A stretch of DNA of 64,000 nt, from contig NZ_VDMB01000008.1 of NCBI RefSeq assembly GCF_006175995.1, positions 31,490 through 95,489 of the forward strand, written 5' to 3'. Below are positions 21,106-29,612 of this stretch, in pieces. The stretch's first letter is position 1. Each line of letters begins with the position of its first letter. The notes beneath the pieces were generated by a model. That model made no database searches, was not told where the DNA came from, and saw only the letters and a program-made list of their open reading frames with translations. A program made the translations under genes and the position numbers. The DNA comes from Desulfobotulus mexicanus. Its GTDB lineage: Bacteria > Desulfobacterota > Desulfobacteria > Desulfobacterales > ASO4-4.

Positions 21106-21957
21106 ATGATAAAAATTACTCCCCAAGAATTTGCTCTCTTTTCCAAGTATATCCTTGATATTTCAGGCATTGCCCTTGCTGCTGGAAAAGAGTATCTGGT
21201 GGAAACCCGACTGCATCCTCTGCTGGAAGAACTCGGAGCGAGCTCCTATACGGATCTTTACCAGAAAATCCAGAGGGATTTTAAAAAAGATCTTGAAAAA
21301 CGGGTCATTGATGCCATCTCCACCAATGAAACTTATTTTTTTAGGGACAAACACCCCTTTGAGCTGCTCCAGCATAAAATCATTCCGGATCTTGTAGACA
21401 AACGAAGCCAGAAGGGTAAAAAAATAGTTGGTAAAATTCCCATACGCATCTGGAGTGCGGCCAGCTCCACAGGCCAGGAAATTTATTCCATTGCCATGTC
21501 CCTGAAGGAACTTGGCCTCGACCTTAAAAATTATGATATCCGTCTCGTGGGAACAGACATATCCGACGCTGCCGTTGCCCAGGCCAGCTACGGACGTTAT
21601 AATAAATTTGAAGCAGCCCGGGGCCTCACCCCCCAAAGACTCCAGCGCTACTTTAATAAAGACGGCGATAACTGGCGTATCAAAGATGAAATCCGGGCCA
21701 TGGCTTCTTTTAAAAAAATGAACCTCATGAAACCTTTCACAGGCATTGGAAAATTTGATATTATTTTCTGCAGAAATGTTGCCATCTACTTCACACCCCA
21801 GGACCGCAAACAGCTCTACCAAAAAATTGCCAGCGCTTTGGAGCCTGACGGATACCTTCTCATAGGCTCCACGGAATCCTTAAGCAATGAAACGGCTCTT
21901 TTTGAACCAAAAAAATACCTGAACTCCATTTTTTATCAGTTCAGAGGCCAGTCATAA
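21106..21957 (+). CDS. cheR: Chemotaxis protein methyltransferase CheR
   Basis: S-adenosylmethionine-dependent methyltransferase acting on receptor glutamates. 283 residues, the normal length. The N-terminal helical domain (residues 1-80) ends with the conserved ISTNETYFFRD. The Rossmann-type SAM domain has IRIWSAASSTGQEIYSIAM and FDIIFCRNVAIYF, followed by GYLLIGSTESL. There is no C-terminal pentapeptide-binding extension or TPR. It is tightly linked to cheB (13 nt) and to the next gene (11 nt). Confidence 0.96.
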   Translation: MIKITPQEFALFSKYILDISGIALAAGKEYLVETRLHPLLEELGASSYTDLYQKIQRDFKKDLEKRVIDAISTNETYFFRDKHPFELLQHKIIPDLVDKRSQKGKKIVGKIPIRIWSAASSTGQEIYSIAMSLKELGLDLKNYDIRLVGTDISDAAVAQASYGRYNKFEAARGLTPQRLQRYFNKDGDNWRIKDEIRAMASFKKMNLMKPFTGIGKFDIIFCRNVAIYFTPQDRKQLYQKIASALEPDGYLLIGSTESLSNETALFEPKKYLNSIFYQFRGQS

Positions 21958-21968
21958 GGAAATAATCC

Positions 21969-23630
21969 ATGACAAAAATAAGTATTTCCGAATTTATCGA
22001 TGAACTGAAGTTCTGCATATCAGAAAAAGATATGGTAAAGGCAAAAGCCCTGCTTCAGTTTCTTCCGAAAATAGATCCAAAAAACCAGATTCGAACCCTT
22101 TATGAAATCAGTAAAGCAGAAGATCGCGTTGTACATCCGGCCTTATGCTATATGCTGGAGCTGCCCATTAGCGACCCGGGAGTAAAAAACAGGCTACATG
22201 ATCTGCTGCTGGACAAGTCATGTGCCTGCCAGGACCTGCTCCTGGAGGAGCTTAAGGCAGACACCCTTGACAAACGCCTGCCCCTTATCCGCATTACAGG
22301 AGAACTTCAGGTTAAAGAAGCCATTCCCCTTCTTTCGGATTACCTTTCCCGCAAATCGGATGCTGACTTTCTGCGTGAGACCATAAAAGCCTTAAGTCTC
22401 ATGGCCTCGCAGACCTGCATCCGGGCCATTGCAGATTTTATTTTTTACGGGGATGAGGAGCTCAAGCAGGAAGCAATATTCGCCCTTGCTGAAATCGGCG
22501 GGCCCACAGCCATACACCTTCTGGCAGAAGCCATTCGTGGAGACAACCGTACTGATCAGCTGATTATCGAAGCCTTGGGAGAAATACAGGATCAGGCGGC
22601 ACTTCAGCGGCTCACCCAGCTACTTAACTCACACTATGTGGATGTCCGCAACTGGACCATAGACAAGCTGATTTCCATTGGAGACAAAGCCGTACCCGTT
22701 GTGGTGGAAAATCTGAAAGAATCAGACGATGATGCCCTTGTACATACCCTCAATGTCCTTGGCAACATCGGTGACAAAAGTGCCATTCCCGCGATTCAGA
22801 AAATTCTGTTCAGAAGACCCGAAAACGCAAACGTACGCTTTGCCGCCTATGAAGCCATGGAAAGACTGCCTGCTGCCAAAGCCGCCATCAGCCTTGCCAC
22901 AGGTCTTGAAGACCCTGAAGAACAGGTACGCCTTGCCGCTGCAAGGGCTGTGGATAAAAACCTCTCTCCCATACTGGCAGCAGGCCTCAAGAACATGATC
23001 GCCCCCGGCAATGAAAATGCCAACCAGATTGTAGCCACCCTCATTGATGCAGGTGCGGATAAAACCTTTGAAAGTCTCATTCAGGAAGAGTCTTTCAGCA
23101 ATATGGCCATTTCCCACCTTGCAGGCAAAGCTCATCCGGATATCAGAAAGCATTATCTGGTCCTCATGCAGAGCCAGGGCCACCATGAACTGGCGGAAAA
23201 AGTTCTTGCTGCCGTGGCTCCGGAAAAAGAGACCAGGGGACTCACAATATTTGTTGTGGACGATTCCAAGATGATGCTGCGGATCTACAAGAGCAAGCTC
23301 CACGCCATGGGGCATACGCCAGTACTTTTCGATTTCCCCTCCAGAGCCATCGAAGCTGCCCTTGAAAATAAACCGGACCTTGTCATTACCGACCTTAACA
23401 TGCCGGACATCAACGGTATTCAGCTTACAAAGCAGCTGCGACGCAAATACACTCCGGCCAGCCTGCCCATCATCATGATTACTACCCAGAGTGACTTTGT
23501 GGGACAGCACTCCGGTCAGCCCAACGCCCGCATAGATACGGAAAGCATGCAAAGTATCGGTATTTCCATGGTTATGAACAAGCCCTTTGATGATGCAGAT
23601 CTTGCGGCAAACATAAAGAAACTGACCTGA
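21969..23630 (+). CDS. HEAT-repeat protein with C-terminal response-regulator receiver
   Basis: 553 residues. Residues 1-70 are helical without a recognised domain. Residues about 75-420 form a run of HEAT/PBS-lyase-like helical repeats (for example ALAEIGGPTAIHLLAEAIRG, NVLGNIGDKSAIPAIQKILF). Residues about 428-553 are a CheY-like receiver with IFVVDDSKMML, the phosphoacceptor Asp in VITDLNMPDINGIQ and the Lys in MVMNKPFDDAD. No DNA-binding or enzymatic output domain follows. As the last gene of an operon lacking a separate CheY, it is the most likely diffusible target of CheA, with the repeat solenoid as protein-binding output. That role is an inference; I know no characterised protein of this exact architecture. 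Confidence 0.85.
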   Translation: MTKISISEFIDELKFCISEKDMVKAKALLQFLPKIDPKNQIRTLYEISKAEDRVVHPALCYMLELPISDPGVKNRLHDLLLDKSCACQDLLLEELKADTLDKRLPLIRITGELQVKEAIPLLSDYLSRKSDADFLRETIKALSLMASQTCIRAIADFIFYGDEELKQEAIFALAEIGGPTAIHLLAEAIRGDNRTDQLIIEALGEIQDQAALQRLTQLLNSHYVDVRNWTIDKLISIGDKAVPVVVENLKESDDDALVHTLNVLGNIGDKSAIPAIQKILFRRPENANVRFAAYEAMERLPAAKAAISLATGLEDPEEQVRLAAARAVDKNLSPILAAGLKNMIAPGNENANQIVATLIDAGADKTFESLIQEESFSNMAISHLAGKAHPDIRKHYLVLMQSQGHHELAEKVLAAVAPEKETRGLTIFVVDDSKMMLRIYKSKLHAMGHTPVLFDFPSRAIEAALENKPDLVITDLNMPDINGIQLTKQLRRKYTPASLPIIMITTQSDFVGQHSGQPNARIDTESMQSIGISMVMNKPFDDADLAANIKKLT

Positions 23631-23652
23631 TACCCTCACCCTTTTAAAAAAA

Positions 23653-23694
23653 ACGGGGCCCGGCGATCTTCTGTCCGGGGCCCGTTTCATTTTC
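23653..23694 (+). terminator. Rho-independent terminator of the chemosensory operon
   Basis: ACGGGGCCCGG and CCGGGGCCCGT form an 11-bp stem with one central G-G mismatch and an 11-nt loop, followed by TTTCATTTT. It starts 23 nt after the stop of the HEAT-receiver gene and ends before PBP1A, so PBP1A needs its own promoter or read-through. Confidence 0.85.
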
Positions 23695-23707
23695 CGGAAC
23701 CTGTGAT

Positions 23708-25594
23708 ATGAAACGTTTCCTGCTGATCTGGTGCTTTCCGGGTCTTCTTACGGGTATCCTACTGGGCCTTATCATTGGAACCATGCAGGATCTACCCCAG
23801 ATCACTGCCCTTGAAGAATACCGGCCTTCTGCCCTTACCCGTGTTTTTTCCAGTGATGGTATACTGCTGGCCCAGTTTTATGCTGAAAACCGCATGCCCG
23901 TTGCTTCAGACCAGATACCGGATATTTTAAAACAGGCACTTATTGCAACGGAAGACAGAAATTTTTATTCCCACCACGGCATGGACCCAAAGGGAATTTT
24001 ACGGGCTGTTGTAAGAAATCTGCAATCCGGCGGCTACTCCGAAGGAGCCAGCACCCTCACCCAGCAGCTGGCAAAAACCCTCTTTTTAAGTCCGGATAAA
24101 ACCCTCATGAGAAAGATTCGGGAAGCCTTTCTTGCCCTGCAGATAGAACGCAGATATACTAAAGAAGAAATTCTCACCCTTTATCTCAATCAGATCTATC
24201 TGGGCAGCGGCAGCTATGGAGTGGAAGCCGCTACCAGAAGATACTTTGGAAAGTCTGTGGATGACATCTCCCTTGCCGAAGCAGCCCTGATTGCAGGACT
24301 ACCCAAGGCTCCCTCCCGTTTTTCCCCAAGGTCCAGCATGGAAAGGGCAACAGGCAGGCGCAATACAGTTCTTCATCAAATGCATACAACGGGTATTATC
24401 TCATCGGATCAACTGAAAGCAGCTCTGGAAGAAGCAGTTATCCTCACCACAGGCCACGCTCCCTCCTCCAGAAAAGCACCCTGGTTCATCGAACAGGTAC
24501 GTATGGAACTGGAAGAAGCCTTAACTCCTGATATTTTGTACAAGTCAGGTCTTAATGTATACACAAGCCTTAACAGCCGGGTTCAGGATCTTGCTGAAAA
24601 AGCGGTACAAACCCATATGGCTGCCCTTGAAACCCGTATGCTGGATCAGAAAATAACAGCTTTTCCCCAGTCTGCGGTACTTGCACTGGATATCCATACA
24701 GGTGGCGTTCTGGCCCAGGTCGGTGGAAGAAACTATGCCCAAAGCCCCTTTGACCGCTCAACCCAGGCCAGACGGCAGCCCGGATCCGCCTTTAAGCCCC
24801 TGATTTTTGCTCTGGCCATTGAAAAGGGAGCGGAACAGGATCAAAATATCAGCGATACTCCCGTAGTTTTTCCCCAAAGCCGGGGCCAGAACTGGATACC
24901 CCAGAATTTTTCCAGAAATTTTATGGGAAACATATCCCTTAGAACATCACTGGCCCTTTCAAGAAATATTCCCCCCATACGGCTTACTGACCAGCTGGGA
25001 CCTGAAAATGTAGTTGCCTTTGCCAAAAGTCTTGGGATCCAAAGCCCACTTCAAGCCAATCTCTCTTTAGCACTGGGGACATCGGAAGTAACCCTTGAAG
25101 AGCTTACCGCTGCCTATGCGGTTTTCCCTGCTGGTGGCATGCATAATCAACCATGGCGCATCAGGAAAGTGGAAGATGCCAGCGGCAGGATCATTTATAC
25201 CTCACCCCGAAAAAGCAGCTCCGTTATGCATCCGGAAAGTGCGGCCATCATAACGGACATGCTTCAGGCCGTAATAGCTGAGGGTACAGGACGCAGGGCA
25301 AAGGCTTCGGACCGTGCCCTTGGAGGTAAAACAGGCACCACAGACAATTTCAGGGACGGACTTTTCATCGGATTTTCACCTGCCATGGCCATCGGTGTCT
25401 GGACAGGCTGTGACAGAAATGAAAGCCTTGGGAACATGGAGACCGGCGCGCGTACGGCCCTTCCCATCTGGAAGGACATCATGGTTGAAACAGGCCCTGC
25501 TGCAAGACCCGAATACTTCTCCATTCCTGCCGGAACGGAACGCAGGCAAATGGAATCGGGTAATATGGGGCTTTTCCGAAAACAATCCAGATAA
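23708..25594 (+). CDS. Bifunctional penicillin-binding protein 1A (class A PBP)
   Basis: Polymerises and cross-links peptidoglycan at the inner membrane. 628 residues: an N-terminal membrane anchor (residues 5-25), a GT51 glycosyltransferase domain with catalytic Glu82 in ATEDRNFYSHHG and STLTQQLAKTLF, and a transpeptidase domain with the nucleophile Ser360 in RQPGSAFKP, SRN at 418-420 and KTGT at 541-544. At this length it lacks the long OB insertion of E. coli PBP1a and ends shortly after the transpeptidase fold. The start follows a terminator by 14 nt. Confidence 0.95.
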   Translation: MKRFLLIWCFPGLLTGILLGLIIGTMQDLPQITALEEYRPSALTRVFSSDGILLAQFYAENRMPVASDQIPDILKQALIATEDRNFYSHHGMDPKGILRAVVRNLQSGGYSEGASTLTQQLAKTLFLSPDKTLMRKIREAFLALQIERRYTKEEILTLYLNQIYLGSGSYGVEAATRRYFGKSVDDISLAEAALIAGLPKAPSRFSPRSSMERATGRRNTVLHQMHTTGIISSDQLKAALEEAVILTTGHAPSSRKAPWFIEQVRMELEEALTPDILYKSGLNVYTSLNSRVQDLAEKAVQTHMAALETRMLDQKITAFPQSAVLALDIHTGGVLAQVGGRNYAQSPFDRSTQARRQPGSAFKPLIFALAIEKGAEQDQNISDTPVVFPQSRGQNWIPQNFSRNFMGNISLRTSLALSRNIPPIRLTDQLGPENVVAFAKSLGIQSPLQANLSLALGTSEVTLEELTAAYAVFPAGGMHNQPWRIRKVEDASGRIIYTSPRKSSSVMHPESAAIITDMLQAVIAEGTGRRAKASDRALGGKTGTTDNFRDGLFIGFSPAMAIGVWTGCDRNESLGNMETGARTALPIWKDIMVETGPAARPEYFSIPAGTERRQMESGNMGLFRKQSR

Positions 25595-25676
25595 ATCAAA
25601 AAGGCACTTGCTGCAGCCATAAAAAAGGCGTAAAGGGAGTTCTTTTATCTTCAATCTTTTAAGTGGAGAAACGCCA

Positions 25677-26141
25677 ATGGTAAGGCACGCAACCATTAAA
25701 GATATCCAGACCATCTACAGACTGCTGCAGTTTTTCGGAAACAGAGGAGAGATGATTCCAAGGCCCCTAAGTGCCCTTTACGACCATGTCCGTGATTTTG
25801 TGGTTTATATTTCCCCTGAAACGGGTTTGGTGGCAGGTTGCTGTGCTTTGCAGTTCTGCTGGGAGGATCTTGCGGAAATCAGATCCCTTGCCGTGGATGT
25901 AGCCCATCAGGGCAAGGGAGTAGGAAGAATGTTGGTGGAAACACTGGTGGAAGAAGCCAGATCCTTTGGTATCACCCAGCTTTTCACCCTAACCTACCAG
26001 CCTGTCTTCTTCGGAAAGCTGGACTTTAACCGCATCGACAGGGCAGATCTTCCCCTGAAAATATGGTCGGATTGTGTTCATTGCGTAAAATTTCCTGACT
26101 GCGATGAAATAGCCATGATGCGGGAACTCTCCTACGCATAA
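25677..26141 (+). CDS. argA: GNAT acetyltransferase, probable short-type N-acetylglutamate synthase
   Basis: 154 residues of a single GNAT fold. The acetyl-CoA pyrophosphate loop is visible as HQGKGVGRMLVETL. The C-terminal part (FGKLDFNRI, DLPLKIWSDC, then CVKFPDCDEIAMM) is the pattern I associate with stand-alone N-acetylglutamate synthases of the ArgA-C type, which make the first committed arginine intermediate and lack the amino-acid-kinase domain of E. coli ArgA. GGAG precedes the ATG. No other arginine gene is adjacent. The last 10 nt overlap the 3' end of the convergent gene. Confidence 0.7.
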   Translation: MVRHATIKDIQTIYRLLQFFGNRGEMIPRPLSALYDHVRDFVVYISPETGLVAGCCALQFCWEDLAEIRSLAVDVAHQGKGVGRMLVETLVEEARSFGITQLFTLTYQPVFFGKLDFNRIDRADLPLKIWSDCVHCVKFPDCDEIAMMRELSYA

Positions 26142-27193
26142 ATAAGATTCACCGGCATGGGAGGGTACATCCAGGCATCCACCATGGGAAGAATCCGCTG
26201 GGAACCGACGGTCACCCAATAAGGGTCCGGATTGATTTCCCGCAATTTGCCATCTTCCGGTGGCTTGGCGTGCTGGGTGCGGGAGTAGAGAACCTGCAGA
26301 ACAAACACAGCATTTTTCCCCTCCCTTGCCACGGCATAGTGCTTGCGGAAAGTGGAGACAGACATGTGGTTTTCATCAGCGAGGGTACGGGTTTCCTCAT
26401 CGGAAAAACGGACCAGTGTTGCTTTGCTCACTCCCCGCTCCGAAAGCCGTATCAGGGAGCGGGACTCACTGCTACCTGCATAGACTGTGGAAATACAAGA
26501 AAGACGGCGCAGATACTGAGCCGCAACAATGGCTGCAGTACGCCTTCCCCCTGCCATCACCGGCTGGGCATAGTATTCAAAAAACTTTTTCTGCACATCT
26601 TCAGCATATTTATCCCCTTTTTCATAAAGGTCCTTGGAAATATACCTGAGCCGACGTGCCATATCCTCTGCCGCATCGGCAATGGGCCAGTCAATGCGTA
26701 CGTGAAAATGGGAGAGATTGTAACGGTCTCTGCCACGACTCATGGGATCCCTTTGAATCAAAAGGGCATAATCCACAGGCAGAAGCTCACGCAGCACATC
26801 ATTAAACAGAGAAGACTCAAGATACTTCTGACTACGGTCAAATTCATTGGCCAAAGAGAGGGTTCTTGTCCTGAGCAGATTGGACTTGGTGGTTTTATTA
26901 TCATCAAAAAAACGGATATATTTTTTATGGACAGCGGGAATGGTATCTTCCACAAATATCACAAGAAAAGCATTCTGGGCTTCATACTCAAGGCTGGGAA
27001 TTCTGGCTTTGGGCTTTAGCTCCCGACGCTCCACAAAGGGGTAGGGAACCTTCCTTGCCTTGAAGTTGTTATAGGAATCCACCAGAGCATACCGCACCAT
27101 CTGATAATCCAGATGATCCCGCAGCAGCTCGTAATATGATCTCCGAAGCCGGTTGGCCATACTCAAATGATCCCGATACGTCCAGAAGCTCAA
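26132..27193 (-). CDS. Protein of unknown function, 353 residues
   Basis: I do not recognise this protein. It is soluble-looking, with no signal peptide or membrane segment, mixed alpha/beta in character and rich in basic and aromatic residues. The N-terminus reads MSFWTYRDHLSMANRLRRSY; other distinctive stretches are NLSHFHVRIDWPI (about residue 165), GGRRTAAIVAAQYLRRLSC (about 220) and the C-terminal MVDAWMYPPMPVNLIYA. No P-loop, metal site or clustered cysteines stand out. Codon use resembles the neighbours, so it does not look recently acquired. It overlaps the convergent acetyltransferase by 10 nt and lies downstream of pgk on the same strand. Confidence 0.75.
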   Translation of the reverse strand: MSFWTYRDHLSMANRLRRSYYELLRDHLDYQMVRYALVDSYNNFKARKVPYPFVERRELKPKARIPSLEYEAQNAFLVIFVEDTIPAVHKKYIRFFDDNKTTKSNLLRTRTLSLANEFDRSQKYLESSLFNDVLRELLPVDYALLIQRDPMSRGRDRYNLSHFHVRIDWPIADAAEDMARRLRYISKDLYEKGDKYAEDVQKKFFEYYAQPVMAGGRRTAAIVAAQYLRRLSCISTVYAGSSESRSLIRLSERGVSKATLVRFSDEETRTLADENHMSVSTFRKHYAVAREGKNAVFVLQVLYSRTQHAKPPEDGKLREINPDPYWVTVGSQRILPMVDAWMYPPMPVNLIYA

Positions 27194-27255
27194 GCCATTC
27201 TCCTCCCTGATACACGCCAGAAAAAATTATATGAAAATACCAGCTGCGACGATTA

Positions 27256-28434
27256 TCATGATGTCAGCGCATCCACGGCAGGCAGGGATTCACCCTCCAG
27301 CAGCTTCAAAAAAGCACCTCCACCTGTGGAAATATACCCCATAGCCGATGCCACCCCTGCCTTATGAATGGCCGTATCCGTATCACCGCCCCCCACAATG
27401 GTCAGTCCGTGGCAGGCAGCCACATGTCGGGCCAGCCCCATGGTCCCGCCACTGAAGGGCTCCATTTCAAAAACCCCCATGGGACCATTCCATACCACTG
27501 TTTTGGCATTGGCAAGGGCGGCTGCATAAAGGCGTACCGTAGCAGGACCACAGTCAGCAACTTTCCAGCCTTCGGGAATTTCCTGTACAGGCACCACCAC
27601 ACCAACGGCATCCTCTGTAATTTCTTTTGTTACCACTGCATCCACAGGAAGATAAAAGCGGACACCCCTTTTTCTGGCTTCAGCCATGACAGCCTCAGCC
27701 GTTTGAAGCATCTCATCCTCAACCAGAGAATCTCCCACAAAAAGGCCGGAAGCCTTTAAAAAGGTATTGGCCATGGCCCCGCCAATTAGAACCTTATCCA
27801 CCCTGTGCAGAAGATTTTCCAAAGCTTTGAGCTTACTGGAAATTTTAGCTCCCCCCACAATGGCCACCAGGGGGCGGGCAGGTGCTCCCATGGCAGAATC
27901 AAAATACCTCAGCTCATCCATGAGAAGATGGCCTGCAGCCTTTTCCTTTACAAAGGCGCATATGGCATGAACAGAGGCGTGTTTTCTGTGGGATACGGCA
28001 AAGGCATTGTTAATGTAAACATCGCAGAGATCCGCAAGCTTACTGGCAAAACCTTCATCATTGGCCTGTTCTTCGGGATAAAAACGCAGATTTTCGAGCA
28101 TGAGAATTTCACCGGAAGCAAGACCAGCTACAGCTGCTTTAACATCAGGCCCTACAGAATCCCCGATCATGGTCACTGGCCTGCCAAGAAGTTCCGCAAG
28201 ATGTTCCGCCGCAGGCTTAAGGCTCAGGCCCGGCACAATCTGTCCCTTGGGTCTTCCGAGGTGGGATGCCACAATGACCTTTGCTCCGGAATCCGCTGCA
28301 AAGCGGATACTTTCCATCCCCCGCCGGATACGGGTATCTTCAGCAATATTCCCGTTTCTGTCCATGGGCACATTGAAATCCACACGTATCAGCACCCGTT
28401 TTCCCGCCAGCGGCAGATCCACAATCCCCTTCAC
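27256..28434 (-). CDS. pgk: Phosphoglycerate kinase
   Basis: Transfers phosphate between 1,3-bisphosphoglycerate and ADP in glycolysis/gluconeogenesis. 392 residues from GTG 28434, which has a GGGGGGAAGG site and gives VKGIVDLPLAGKRVLIRVD; an ATG eight codons upstream has no site. Visible hallmarks are RVDFNVPMDRNG, SHLGRPKG, the VAIVGGAKISSK hinge region, WNGPMGVFE and the C-terminal GGGDTDTA. No gapdh or tpiA is adjacent. The small Cys-rich gene and radC lie upstream on the same strand. Confidence 0.96.
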   Translation of the reverse strand: MKGIVDLPLAGKRVLIRVDFNVPMDRNGNIAEDTRIRRGMESIRFAADSGAKVIVASHLGRPKGQIVPGLSLKPAAEHLAELLGRPVTMIGDSVGPDVKAAVAGLASGEILMLENLRFYPEEQANDEGFASKLADLCDVYINNAFAVSHRKHASVHAICAFVKEKAAGHLLMDELRYFDSAMGAPARPLVAIVGGAKISSKLKALENLLHRVDKVLIGGAMANTFLKASGLFVGDSLVEDEMLQTAEAVMAEARKRGVRFYLPVDAVVTKEITEDAVGVVVPVQEIPEGWKVADCGPATVRLYAAALANAKTVVWNGPMGVFEMEPFSGGTMGLARHVAACHGLTIVGGGDTDTAIHKAGVASAMGYISTGGGAFLKLLEGESLPAVDALTS

Positions 28435-28471
28435 AAGCCTTCCCCCCCTGTTTATCATTCTTTATAAATGC

Positions 28472-28741
28472 TCAATCCGCATTTCTGCCTTTATTCTGAT
28501 GCAGTGTCTTACGCCTGGACCATCTGCTAAAAAAACCCAGATGCCCGGAAGCATAAGCCCTGTCAAGCTTTTCTTCTTCGGCCTTCCAGCCCTTTTTCCC
28601 CTGCAGGGCCGCCCGTAGACAGGCTGTTTTATTTTCACAGGTCAGACACATCTCAGGACTCTCCCTTAAGCCCTCTTCGCCCATGGGAAATACTCTGTCC
28701 AGCTCACCAAAACAATCGGGTTTTTGATCTTCACAGGTCAT
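28472..28741 (-). CDS. Small Cys-containing protein of unknown function
   Basis: 89 residues starting MTCEDQKPDC. A cysteine cluster CLTCENKTAC (C-x2-C-x5-C) follows in the middle, plus two N-terminal cysteines, which suggests a metal or iron-sulfur site. The C-terminal half is very basic (FFSRWSRRKTLHQNKGRNAD). The ATG overlaps the radC stop as ATGA, so the two are translationally coupled. I cannot assign a function. Confidence 0.7.
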   Translation of the reverse strand: MTCEDQKPDCFGELDRVFPMGEEGLRESPEMCLTCENKTACLRAALQGKKGWKAEEEKLDRAYASGHLGFFSRWSRRKTLHQNKGRNAD

Positions 28742-29481
28742 CTTGGTGCCCACTCCTGCATGAATCTGGATTCAGCCTCCCGAACCTCTTCATAGATCGC
28801 CCTTATCACTCCATGTTCTGCAAAACTGTAGTACCTGTTATTTCCGATGATCAGGTGTTCATGCACCGTCACATTCACAGGCGCAAGGGTCTGCACCAGA
28901 CGTCTTGTGATGGCGTAATCTTCTCTGGAAGGCTCAGTATCTCCTGATGGATGATTGTGGACCAAAATTACGGAAGCAGCCTGATGGGCCAGCACCGAAC
29001 GCAGAACCTCCCTGGGATAAACAGGACTGGCCGAAAGACTGCCCTGAAAGAGTTTTTCTGTATCCAGCAGGCGGTTTTTCACATCAAGAAAAAGCACCAT
29101 AAAAACTTCCCTGCTGCTTTCCCGCAGCTCAATGTAAAGATAATCCAGCACAGCCTGAGGTGTACCAAGAATTTCCTTACCCTGAATACGCTGCTTCAGA
29201 AAACGGTCCGCAGCGGCCTTCACCAGCTTAATGGGAATGGCATTGGTTTCCCCTATACCTTTGACGACACAGAGTTCGGCAAAGCCCGCCTCAAAAACAG
29301 CAGGAAGGGTTTTAAACTGGTTAAGAAGTTCCCATGCCATGCCCTTACAGTCTTTTCGGGGCGTTGCCAGAGTCAGCAGCAGTTCCAGCACTTCATGATC
29401 CTGAAAACCAGCGAGACCGGATTCCCGGAAACGCTCACGAAGCCTTCTTCTATGCCCCTCCTGAGTGGATTTTTCATCCAT
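28738..29481 (-). CDS. radC: RadC-family JAB/MPN-domain protein
   Basis: 247 residues. The N-terminal helical part has a helix-hairpin-helix-like segment (ELCVVKGIGETNAIPIK). The C-terminal JAB1/MPN domain has the metal motif HNHPSGDTEPSRED, with His175, His177 and Asp188 as ligands. The family is widespread. Its early link to DNA repair in E. coli was later withdrawn, so its role is uncertain, perhaps in recombination or deubiquitinase-like hydrolysis. It overlaps the small Cys-rich gene by 4 nt. Confidence 0.92.
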   Translation of the reverse strand: MDEKSTQEGHRRRLRERFRESGLAGFQDHEVLELLLTLATPRKDCKGMAWELLNQFKTLPAVFEAGFAELCVVKGIGETNAIPIKLVKAAADRFLKQRIQGKEILGTPQAVLDYLYIELRESSREVFMVLFLDVKNRLLDTEKLFQGSLSASPVYPREVLRSVLAHQAASVILVHNHPSGDTEPSREDYAITRRLVQTLAPVNVTVHEHLIIGNNRYYSFAEHGVIRAIYEEVREAESRFMQEWAPR

Positions 29482-29503
29482 ACCCCGCCTTTCAAGTCCA
29501 GAC

Positions 29504-29610
29504 GTAATTGTTCAGCACATTTTTTCATGCAAGATTTTGCATTAATTGCAAAACATTGGTTCCAGCAAAAGACAATCGGGCTATTAAGGAAAATTATGCT
29601 GAATAATTAC
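29504..29610. repeat. Short element with inverted ends (copy F, 107 bp)
   Basis: The left end GTAATTGTTCAGCACATTTT and the complement of the right end GTAATTATTCAGCATAATTT match at 19 of 23 positions. It fills the radC-gpsA gap almost exactly, ending 2 nt before the gpsA stop codon. The interior contains the perfect hairpin TTTTGCA/TGCAAAA. The ends are the same as those of the larger copies at 30673 and 36166. It has no coding capacity. Confidence 0.75.
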
Positions 29611-29612
29611 TC

